Shown piece by piece: positions 35,505 through 44,619 of a stretch of 64,000 nt of DNA (its first letter is position 1; every line of letters begins with the position of its first letter). Source of the DNA: Epiperipatus broadwayi (lineage: Eukaryota > Onychophora > Udeonychophora > Euonychophora > Peripatidae). Position numbers and translations under genes: made by a program. The stretch covers positions 1,957,825 to 2,021,824 of the forward strand of contig JAQFVV010000064.1 in NCBI GenBank assembly GCA_028023455.1, read 5' to 3'. A model generated the notes under the pieces. It saw only the letters and a program-made list of their open reading frames with translations. It was not told the DNA's origin and did no database searches.

Positions 35505-35974
35505 ATGGTCAAGCTGGATGGCTGGAAGCTAGAGAAAGTAGGAGGAGCTTAAACACAAAAACCAGGCGGAAAGGTCAATCGTGGCCATCTTAGAGAAAAA
35601 GATTCTAACTTTTGACGTGGTTGAGAGAGGTAGTCTTAAGACAGCACTGCAGCTGTTAGAGTAATTCCTAGAACTTTGTTAAGAAGCTCACCTGTAAACC
35701 GCAATGTTGAGGGGCTAAGTGCCAGGAACTGATCTCTGTCCTGCCAAATTGAATCTTCGTGCCGCTGACTGATCATGTTGTTTGTGCTTCATAGTTTCCA
35801 ACTTCCAATCTCCAAATTGACAATGCCTTGCAAATAACTTTCAAAATGCGCGCCTACGTTCGTCGGAAATCTCAATCGGGAAAAGCCAAGCCGGATGAAG
35901 AAAGAAGAGTAACTGTGTTACACGAACTTTTAACTTTCTCCCGAGCTTAATGTGATCAATCAAATAAATTACAT
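35505..35974 (+). promoter_or_regulatory. Candidate host promoter / first exon
   Basis: A GC- and CpG-richer island in AT-rich DNA with no repeat match elsewhere in the window. It contains GTGGCCATCTTAG (YY1-type GCCATCTT motif, about 35580-35592) and TTTGACGTGG (ATF/CREB-type TGACGT core, about 35613-35622). Farther right is a CpG cluster (about 35848-35880) and a strong splice donor ACAT|GTAAGT at 35974/35975. A 34-codon frame starts at the ATG near 35846 (MRAYVRRKSQSGKAK...) and stops before the donor, so the exon may be mostly 5' untranslated. No downstream exon is identified in the window. The alternative is an unrecognised transposon fragment. Confidence 0.4.
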
Positions 35975-36399
35975 GTAAGTTTTTATGTCGTTTATAATGC
36001 TATTGTTTAACCTGTCAGTAAATTTTCTTTTCTTTTAGTCCTCCGCTCTAGTCTTTAGAAATAAGTTATAAAAATTGTAATTAAGAGTAATAATAATTCA
36101 AATGAATGCATTTATATTTTTTTGTGTTGCGTATTCCATAAACAAACGATGCCAATAGTAATATTTCCCAACTCTGTGTAAAACTAGTGTACAATAATGA
36201 TCAAGTTATTTTAAAAGTAAATTTCGTTTTCTGAATTAAATATTCTTTTATATTTCGAGTTGGTAAATGTTAAATCTTTTTTTTTATTCTATTTTAAGTT
36301 GTCATATAATTGCAATCTAAGGTTCAATGTTAAATATATATATTGGTTTTAAAGTGTTATATTAATGTCACGTACGATATGAAAAATAACTCACTGTAT

Positions 36400-36930
36400 A
36401 ATTTAATACTATCGCTACCGCTTGTCAACCTGGGGGGTTAAGGGTTTCAGAGTAAATTTAATTAATTATTGTTCTCGCGGTCAGTTTAATTCCGCTATAT
36501 TTTATTGGGATAAGGATCTCAGCCTGTGGCGTAGAAATGGACGAATAGATTCCAGGTTTTGTATAATTTCTTTTAAAATCCACTTCAAGTACTCGTCCTT
36601 GATGTCTGTGGCAATGCCTTCCCTTCGCTGAAGTTAGCGTCTCGCCATTCTACCATTGGGGATTGAAAGCAGTTTCTTTCCCAGGTAATCTCTTGGATCA
36701 CCGGGTTCGAAATGATCCCGGCTGGTTGTCGTGTCCCGGAGCTACTTGGGGGCATTAAGCCTTGTCAAAGTACAAGCTGCCCGGTATTCCGTTAATGCAC
36801 CGCAAGTGATTACTGTAGGGCTCTTGAATATAGGCAACCACCAGTACATCTATCTTACATGCCGTATTTATATAAAACCACTTCCAACTGTCCATCTACG
36901 TAACGGCTCGAGGCTATCCGAATAAAATAA
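36400..36930. other. Second CpG-richer patch, unassigned
   Basis: Composition is more balanced than the surroundings, with CCGGGTTCGAAATGATCCCGG (a near-palindrome, about 36700-36720). Open frames at 36422-36631 and 36731-36925 on the plus strand show no domain I know. AATAAA occurs near its right end (about 36922). It could be part of the same host transcript as 35505-35974 or an old transposon. Confidence 0.3.
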
Positions 36931-38292
36931 GTTAATAAAACCCTTTCGATAAATATCTTTTCAATGCTCAAATACTCTGATTCTCTTAGCCATCCGTCAA
37001 TCAGTTAACTACACAGCTATTGGCATGAGTTTGTTCACGAGATAAAATGATTGTTAAAGACTAGTAGCTAAATACAAGAGGATTCATGGAAGTCTTACCG
37101 TACTGTTGAACGTTATATTTATATGCTTTCTAATTTTCTTATTAAACACTTTATTTAATCTACTTTTTGTGTCCTCCATCTTATTACTCTCTAAGTCTAG
37201 TTGGCCACTTACTGTCTGTATTGGCAACTTAAATATATACGTTACATGAATGACCGTTCCAATATCTAGAGTATAATAAATATATCTATCATTAACTGTA
37301 AGAATTAGTCTATGTTCTGAGCTGAGCTAGAAAAGGGATAACCCCATGCTGTTGTAAAGTCATCATCGGTTAGTCATACCGGGGTTTGGGTTTGAATTCA
37401 GTTGGCGTTTTGGAATTTATTCTTAAGCGTAGGCTGGGTTTGAACTCGGGTACTGTGTATGAATAAGCGTGGTGAATTTATACCGGTACAATATATCATA
37501 TCTGCTCTACTTACAAAAAATAATATTTTCAAAACTCAGTATATGATTTAATAGAAAAAACATATATAAGTGGGTTATAAATAATATTTCGATATTGTCT
37601 TTACGTTTTATTACCTCTTAATATAGCCTTTCCGAAAGATTTCCAATTATTTTGTAATTATGAGACTGTAAATATGCAGTCGAAAGGATAGGTGTTAACT
37701 CTGTCTGGATATTATAATTTATACAAGATTTTGAAAAAAAGTTTTAAATGATTTACATATTATATAAATGATTAATAATTTATGAAAAAATGTAAGTAAA
37801 TATGTTTATCCTAGACAATATAAAATCAATATTATTACAAACTAGATATTAAATTCTATCTTATTAAATAAAAACTTTATAAAAATGTATTTAGTAAAAT
37901 AAAAACAAACAAAAAATATTGTTGATGTTTAATCCCATTTTGTTTTTAATTATAACTAAAAGAATAATGGTGAAAGATTGGCCTTGCTATTTACATTATA
38001 TTTTGGTATGGATATCAGGATTCAATTACAATGAAAAAATAATTTAAAATTAGCTGTTTCTTTGCGTTTTAAACATTCACAACTCGTGATTATTAATGAA
38101 TTTTTTATCTTAAAAGTAATATTGTGCTAGAAATTTTATTCCATTAATAAAAAATTTACAAGATCTGTGGCATCATTTCTCATAGAATATTATGCTGTTG
38201 TTTTTTTAACAGCAAATATTAATATGTACCATATGGTTTACATTTTGTGGTAAAAACAATCGATTGCTATCTTATGAGAATTAATTTGTTGG
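36931..38292. other. AT-rich DNA, no gene
   Basis: No gene recognised. 37320-37490 is less AT-rich and contains GGGTTTGAATTC and GGGTTTGAACTCGGG, weakly like B boxes, without a matching A box. Confidence 0.4.
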
Positions 38293-38558
38293 TATAAACA
38301 AAGAGCCTTGGTAATTGCTCAACAAGCTTTGAGATAAATGCTTAGCAAGAGAAAGCATTTAAAATATCTCTATTCTGAAAACCAGCCCCCATCCCCTGAC
38401 TGAAGCTAACCCAGCGCCTCTCTGAGGAGTGCCAAAAGCATGAAACCATGGTCAGGGAATGGGGGGTGATTTTCAGAATAGAGATATTTTAAATGCTTTC
38501 TCTTGCTAAGCATTTATCTCAAAGCTTGTTGAGCAATTAGCAAAGCTCTTTGTTTATA
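38293..38558. mobile_element. Fold-back MITE with about 110-bp inverted arms
   Basis: A 262-bp element (38295-38556) flanked by TA on both sides. The arms (about 38295-38400 and 38450-38556) are nearly perfect inverted copies starting TAAACAAAGAGC. The loop of about 50 bp contains CCTCTCTGAGG. TA duplication suggests a Tc1/mariner-superfamily source of transposase, but I did not recognise the ends. Transcription would give a long hairpin, a possible source of small RNAs. Confidence 0.8.
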
Positions 38559-39803
38559 TCCTGCAAGCTTAATAAAAAAGAAGTGGAGTCATGTGATATA
38601 TGATTCTATTTTTTATTTTTATTGACTGTTTAATTTGTTGGTAGTTTTAAGTGGAGAAAAAAAACATGGTTAGGTGAGCAGTTAGGTATTATTTTAGATG
38701 TATAAAATACTTCCTGTACTTTAGTGCAACATATTTTTTTTTAAGATTATCCTGATTTCCAAGTAAAAAATGTTGACAGTAAAAGTGATTTTAGAAGATA
38801 CAGTAATATCGCTAGGTTGGAATCAAAATATGAAATTGTTTGTCGTATACCTTATTATCCAAAGAGTTTAAGGAATTTTAATATTAGCAATGATCTATTG
38901 ATTGCCTTTATAGTATTTTAATTTTAGTTAGGCATTATAGATTAGTTTTAAGCATACTGTAAGGTTTCGGCCTTACATCCCTCCAATGCCATTAAGAACA
39001 TTCTTTGCCTAATTCGAATCAAAGACCCATTATAACAACATTATCAACTACAACATTAATGAAAATGAAAATCAATTAACATTCACTACAAAAAAAAATG
39101 AAAACAACCACAAGCACTGTAACTGAGATACAATTAATTACTTTCTCCAATTAAACAACTAATTTATTTTTATGATAAATACTTTATCTTAATTAGACCA
39201 AAACATGTCGTCAATTGTTATGTAACTTATATTCATTATAACAATACCTATGATGGATAGATTTAGATGCAAGTAAGAAAATAAAAATTATTTATAGGAA
39301 AGAAATAATAACTAAAATTTTTTACTGTTATTAATATTATATATATAAAAAAAAAAGCAGGTCATATATAACTTGACATTACTTTTATATATATATATCA
39401 CAACTAATGATGTAATTAATTAATCCAAGTCATAACCACAAACCTGCAAGTTGAAGTCATCAAAATTAAAATAATATTAAAAAGAACATCCTCATTTTTG
39501 TTATTAGAAAAATATAAAAACAAACGACCACCTTCTCAAAGATCAGATAAAAAAATCTCATTGGCTGACCAATCCACACAAAGTTTGAATAGAGAAATTA
39601 AACTTGCAATTCAAAAAGAGAATTCATCCACCATTAAAATGAAACATTATAAGAAATCACTCTTTGGATATTAAGTAAAGCTGAATAAAAGACGTATGGA
39701 GTAAAATCTAGCCAGCCAGGGGATTCTAAAGTAAAACTCTCCAAAATTAGCTTTAATTTACTCAACAACTCCTGTGTTTTCAACATTAAGTCAGAGATTA
39801 AAT
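38559..39803. other. AT-rich DNA; right part belongs to the repeat hosting the ribozyme array
   Basis: No gene. From about 39750 the sequence (TCAACAACTC, then ATTAAATTAATTT) resembles about 60035-60070, the uninterrupted relative of the repeat into which the ribozyme array is inserted. A small hairpin GTAAGGTTTCGGCCTTAC occurs at about 38960-38977. Confidence 0.35.
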
Positions 39804-39849
39804 TAATTTACATAAACGTCAGAGAATGCATTCACTATCTCTAACTTTA

Positions 39850-39907
39850 ATTCCACTTTCAGATCATGATTTCAAGCTATTTGCTATTGTCAGTGAAAGA
39901 CAGGAAT
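39850..39907 (-). ncRNA. Hammerhead ribozyme motif, copy 1 (core mutated)
   Basis: Same motif as copy 3, minus strand. The core reads CTGACAA instead of CTGACGA, so the invariant G8 is A. This copy is predicted not to self-cleave. The cleavage point would be between 39862 and 39861. Confidence 0.6.
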
Positions 39908-40248
39908 AAGAACTAGATCTAAACACAAACTCTGAGCATTTATGAAACAGTTTCTCTTCAGCTTGCAAGCGTGAATTTTTTAGACACGTTAATGTCTTCG
40001 AACTCAGCATAGCAAGCCAGATAGCTACATGGGTCTGATATCAGTTCAGCATCACCACATAGTAAAAGCCTCTGCAATATATATCATTGCAAGAAAGACC
40101 TGAAAGGTACATTTATGAAAAACAAAATCAAGTTAAAAACTTGTTAACGCTTGTATTTATGTCAACAGATGGCGTTCTACCAAAAACACCGTCAAGCGTA
40201 TTTCGTTTACATAAACGTCAGAGAATGCATTCACTATCTCTAACTTTA

Positions 40249-40306
40249 ATTCCACTTTCAGATCATGATTTCAAGCTATTTGCTATCGTCAGTGAAAGAC
40301 AGGAAT
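40249..40306 (-). ncRNA. Hammerhead ribozyme motif, copy 2
   Basis: Minus strand, complete core CTGACGA ... GAAA with stem I and short stem III as in copy 3. Predicted cleavage after ATC, between 40261 and 40260. Confidence 0.7.
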
Positions 40307-40721
40307 AAGAACTAGATCTAAACACAAACTCTGAGCGTTTATGAAACAGTTTCTATTCAGCTTGCAAGCGTGAATTTTTTAGACAATGTCTTCGAACTCA
40401 GCATAGCAAGCCAGATAGCTACATGGGTCTGATATCAGTTCAGCATCACCACATAGTAGAAGCCTCTGCAATATATATCATTGCAAGAAAGACCTCACTT
40501 GATTTTGTTTTTCATAAATGTACCTTTCAGGTCTTTCTTGCAATGATATATATTGCAGAGGCTTCTACTATGTGGTGATGCTGAACTGATATCAGACCCA
40601 TGTAGCTATCTAGCTTGCTATGCTGAGTTCGAAGACATTAACGTGTCTAAAAATTCACGCTTGCAAGCTGAATAGAAACTGTTTCATAAACGCTCAGAGT
40701 TTGTGTTTAGATCTAGTTCTT

Positions 40722-40779
40722 ATTCCTGTCTTTCACTGACGATAGCAAATAGCTTGAAATCATGATCTGAAAGTGGAAT
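40722..40779 (+). ncRNA. Hammerhead ribozyme motif, copy 3
   Basis: Plus strand. The outer stem I is ATTCC (40722-40726) with GGAAT (40775-40779). After an asymmetric internal loop (TGT / T), the inner stem I is CTTTCA (40730-40735) with TGAAAG (40768-40773). Core box 1 is CTGACGA (40736-40742). Stem II is A-G-C / G-C-T around loop AAATA (40744-40754), but its first pair is a U-U mismatch. Core box 2 is GAAA (40756-40759). Stem III is only ATC / GAT with a 2-nt loop (40759-40766), and the cleavage triplet is ATC (C at 40767). Tiny stem III, a stem I internal loop and a CAAATA-type stem II loop match known animal type I hammerheads, which often work as dimers. Confidence 0.75.
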
Positions 40780-41118
40780 TAGAGTTAGAGATAGTGAATG
40801 CATTCTCTGACATTTATGTAAACGAAATACGCTTGACGGTGTTTTTGGTAGAACGCCATCTGTTGACATAAATACAAGCGTTAACAAGTTTTTAACTTGA
40901 TTTTGTTTTTCATAAATGTACCTTTGAGGTCTTTCTTGCAATGATATATATTGCAGAGGCTTCTACTATGTGGTGATGCTGAACTGATATCAGACTCATG
41001 TAGCTATCTGGCTTGCTATGCTGAGTTTGAAGACATTAACGGGTCTAAAAAATTCATGCTTGCAAGCTGAATAGAAACTGTTTCATAAACGCTCAGTTTG
41101 TGTTTAGATCTAGTTCTT

Positions 41119-41176
41119 ATTCCTGTCTTTCACTGACGATAGCAAATAGCTTGAAATCATGATCTGAAAGTGGAAT
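41119..41176 (+). ncRNA. Hammerhead ribozyme motif, copy 4
   Basis: Plus strand; all core and stem elements are identical to copy 3. Predicted cleavage after 41164. Confidence 0.72.
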
Positions 41177-41517
41177 TAAAGTTAGAGATAGTGAATTCAT
41201 TCTCAGACGTTTATGTAAACGAAATACGCTTGACGGTGTTTTTGGTAGAACACCATCTGTTGACATAAATACAAGCGTTAACAAGTTTTTAACTTGATTT
41301 TGTTTTTCATAAATGTACCTTTGACATCTTTCTTGCAATGATATATATTGCAGAGGCTTTTACTATGTGGTGATGATGAAATGATATCAGACCCATGTAG
41401 CTATCTGGCTTGCTATGCTGAGTTCGAAAACATTAACGTGTCTAAAAAATTCACGCTTGCAAGCTGAATAGAAACTGTTTCATAAACGCTCAGAGTTTGT
41501 GTTTAGATCTAGTTCTT

Positions 41518-41575
41518 ATTCCTGTCTTTCACTGATGATAGCAAATAGCTTGAAATTATGATCTGAAAGTGGAAT
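41518..41575 (+). ncRNA. Hammerhead ribozyme motif, copy 5 (canonical CTGATGA)
   Basis: Plus strand. Core box 1 is the canonical CTGATGA; stem III has one G-U pair (ATT / GAT). Predicted cleavage after 41563. The change from CTGACGA falls on the one core position (N7) that is free to vary. Confidence 0.72.
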
Positions 41576-41709
41576 TAAAGTTAGAGATAGTGAATGCATT
41601 CTCTGACGTTTATGTAAATGAAATACACTTGACAGTGTTTTTGGTAGAACGCCATCTGTTGACATAAATACAAGCATTAACAAGTTTTTAACTTGATTTT
41701 GTTTTTCAT

Positions 41710-42260
41710 ATATATATAGTAATACATACAACCATGCTGTGCTAATTGTAAAGTGACATTGAGGGAAGGAAGTCATCACCCATGGAGCTGTAATTGTCAA
41801 AACTGAAGTTAATTCAACTTAGCATTTATAATTTATGCTGTAAAACAACCAACTCTACTATTGAGAAATGAAATGACAAATTCTACATCTCAAAGCAGGC
41901 CATATTAAGCGAGAAATTATAGTCAACATAACAAATTTTCTAGAACCCTCTAACTTCACCATTTAATACATGGAATGGACTAAGGAAAACAATTACAATA
42001 TATTTTTAGGACATTTTTCTTATGAACTCTCAAGTTATCCTTAGGTTGACATCATAATTATTTATTTATTTATTTTATGTAAATTGCTTCCTTTATCTTT
42101 TTTCTTTATTTCAGCTTGAAGGGGGAATATAAGTTGTTGATACATAAGAGAAGAGATAAGCATTACTCACTTTATTGTAAATTAAAATAAACGATAGGTT
42201 CAGATGCTAACATGCTTGTGAATAGGTCTGATCATTACCAGGGGAGAGGTAAGATTTTAT
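41710..42260. repeat. Dispersed repeat, copy interrupted by the ribozyme array
   Basis: Diverged but colinear with 60070-60560: ACCATGC near the left, CACCCATGGAGCTGTAA, TTTTAGGACATTT, CTAGGTTGACATCAT (here CTTAGGTTGACATCAT) and a TTGTGAATAGGTCTGATCAT block. Family unknown; no protein seen. Confidence 0.6.
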
Positions 42261-44424
42261 TTTAATGTATATTAACCTTTTGAACGATGATTATATAATT
42301 GGCCGAATGAGTTAAAAATCAAAGCTTTTAATTGGACAACTCACAACTTTAACAAAATCAATTGTTAAAATGTATTCACTTTAATAATATAAATACGTTA
42401 CTTTCGTTTGTAAAAAGTATATTTCTAATTTGTTCCCATTGTGAAGTAAACGAAAGTCTTTTCAAAAATAAAATTTGATTTATAATTTAAAAAATATTCA
42501 ATTGCGGTGAAATAAAAGTAACCGCTATTCAACCAACCAAAAAATTGCGTCAGCAATCTTTTTTTTTTCACTTTAACATTACGATCAATATGTAGCAATA
42601 AATAAATAATTCTTGGTAATATCTTAACTATTTTTCTAAAATAATTTGATTTTTAGTATTATTTTATCAATAATAATTTGTAATTCAATTCAAATATTGT
42701 TTAAAATGTTGTAAACATTCGTTTATCATTTTCGTAATAAAAATCAAAACAAATGTCACTTTTTACTTTTTGGCAGCCATTACCCTTTTTGACAGAAGTG
42801 GGACAGCCAATAAGATTCAAGAAAAGTTGGTGAGGAGGTGGTGCTTTGGTTTTGTTTGACATATATGGTCATTTTTATTGATTTTTTACTTGTAAAATAA
42901 CTCTGAAGAGGGCACCATCTTACAGAACTTTTGATTTTCTTTCGAATGACATATTATATGTATACGTAGCGATAAAAAGTAGCTGATTTAGAGTGACGCC
43001 AAATCTTCTCGTTTTTAGACGAGTCATGCATTATAAGAGTTAATTGCCAGTGGCACCATTATTTCTGTTTTTGTTTATTATTACTAATAGTTAATTATTT
43101 GTTTTTAGTGTGCCTGACTAATTATCTCTAGTGTCCTGTCTTCACAGTAATCAACACAATAGAAGAGTGATACCATGTCACCAACATATGATTAGTATGA
43201 ATTAACCAATCAAATTATTGAGATAATAATAACTTATGATTTTGAAAAAATAAATTAGCAAGCAAATGTAATTTAAATAATCACAAGTTATAGAATAATT
43301 TTCCTTTGTGTTACTATTGACATCAAATGATTATTATTTGAAGGGAACAAGAATTTGGGCCAATACTTATAAATAATAATGGTGAAAGAATATTCATCGG
43401 TGTTTAAATAAATTATTTATTTTTGTTATAACTTCATTGCCAAATTTATGCTAAATGCAAATAAACTTGTTATATATATATATAAAATGTACATATACAT
43501 ACAGTATTCAATTATTTAAAAAAAAAAAATTTTTTTTTTTTATTCTTTTATACATACAGAGATTTATATGTATAAATCTATTATTATGAATAAACAGTTC
43601 TTTTTATGATTTATTATATAATATTTTTATTATTAAATAATATGTGTTAAATTTATTTAACTTTCATTTTGTTAAAATAGAGTAAATCAGAAAAGTGTGA
43701 AATAAAATAGTTAGATTAGGAGATAAAAATTGTACACGTGTGAAACAATGAATAGATCTGTACAAACACAAAGATGCTTTTACACTTATTTCTGATTGCT
43801 ATAGATGGCCAGCTTTGTTTGTTATCTGTATCTTAAAATTATTTTTACAAAAGAGGTGCTTTGATGTAGATGATAGCGATCAATTATAAGTCGTCATTGA
43901 TTGTGACCGTCAAACTTGTGAAGCTTTGATTTTTTAAGATAAGATTTCCAGATGTTTTTCACGATATAAACGATTAAAACAATTTTTTTAGGCAGTCAGT
44001 CTGAAATTTTTTTTAAAGAGGCAGTTAATCATAAATTTTTTTAAGAGTCAGTAATAAATTTCTTTAGAGAGATGATCAGTTAAATTATGATTATTATTTT
44101 GAGACTCAACTCAATTGGTCCTTCCTTGTTATAATTCTTAAGCAGAAATGTAAGCTCGAATCTTTTTTTTTTTAAAAAGAGAGTGAACGCTTTAATTCTT
44201 TTTTCTCACTCTTTGAAAGTTGAAAAAAAAAAAAGAGCAAATGAAATGTGCGTTTATATTAAAGCAATTTTCAAGCAATATTAAAGAATAGGAGAGAAAT
44301 GGAACGAAATTGAATTTATTATAAGCTAGTAATAATTATAAAAATGATATTAACATATTTGGTTATGCATAAGAATATGCCTTTGCATTGCTAAACCATT
44401 TTTTTTGCTTCCTGATTAATACAG
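42261..44424. other. AT-rich DNA, no gene
   Basis: Only microsatellites and homopolymers (TA at 43470-43484, A/T block 43517-43541). Nothing coding recognised. Confidence 0.5.
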
Positions 44425-44619
44425 AGGAGTCAAAATCGCTGATCTATCTATGAAGTCATGTATCCAGTAATAACCAACAAAATGACAGATTTTGAAGCCA
44501 ACCACACAAGCTATATGGAATGCTTTGTTCCTAGTTCCTGTCTTATTAAAAGCTCACTGCCTTCAAACCAATGGAGAAGGGGAAATAGGAGAAAAAGAAG
44601 ATTTAAAACAGCTATGTAA
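44425..44619 (+). CDS. Possible host exon (53-codon frame after a splice acceptor)
   Basis: A pyrimidine-rich tract ending TTAATACAG (AG at 44423-44424) precedes a locally GC-richer stretch. From the ATG at 44458 a 53-codon frame runs to TAA at 44617 (MTDFEANHTSYMECF near the start, basic RRGNRRKRRFK near the end). A longer frame in another register (44492-44779) overlaps it. No family is recognised and there is no convincing donor, so this is speculative. Confidence 0.2.

Larger units (their letters stand above)
39804..41709. repeat. Head-to-head tandem array of a 397-399-bp ribozyme-bearing unit (retrozyme-like)
   Basis: Two partial or complete units in one orientation (39804-about 40491) meet three units in the opposite orientation (about 40493-41709). 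Ribozyme-site spacing is 399 bp in the left block, and 397 and 399 bp in the right block. Each unit contains a motif with the layout of a type I hammerhead ribozyme. On the active strand the motif is transcribed leftward (minus) in the left block and rightward (plus) in the right block. The unit has no protein domain; a 73-codon frame recurs simply because units are nearly identical. Animal retrozymes are known to be tandem, non-coding, about 150-400-bp units with small type I hammerheads, so I infer this is one. Confidence 0.75.

Noticed and set aside
36690-36725. tRNA gene suggested by CCGGGTTCGAAATGATCCCGG
   Set aside because: The T-arm geometry is wrong and there is no A box or acceptor stem.
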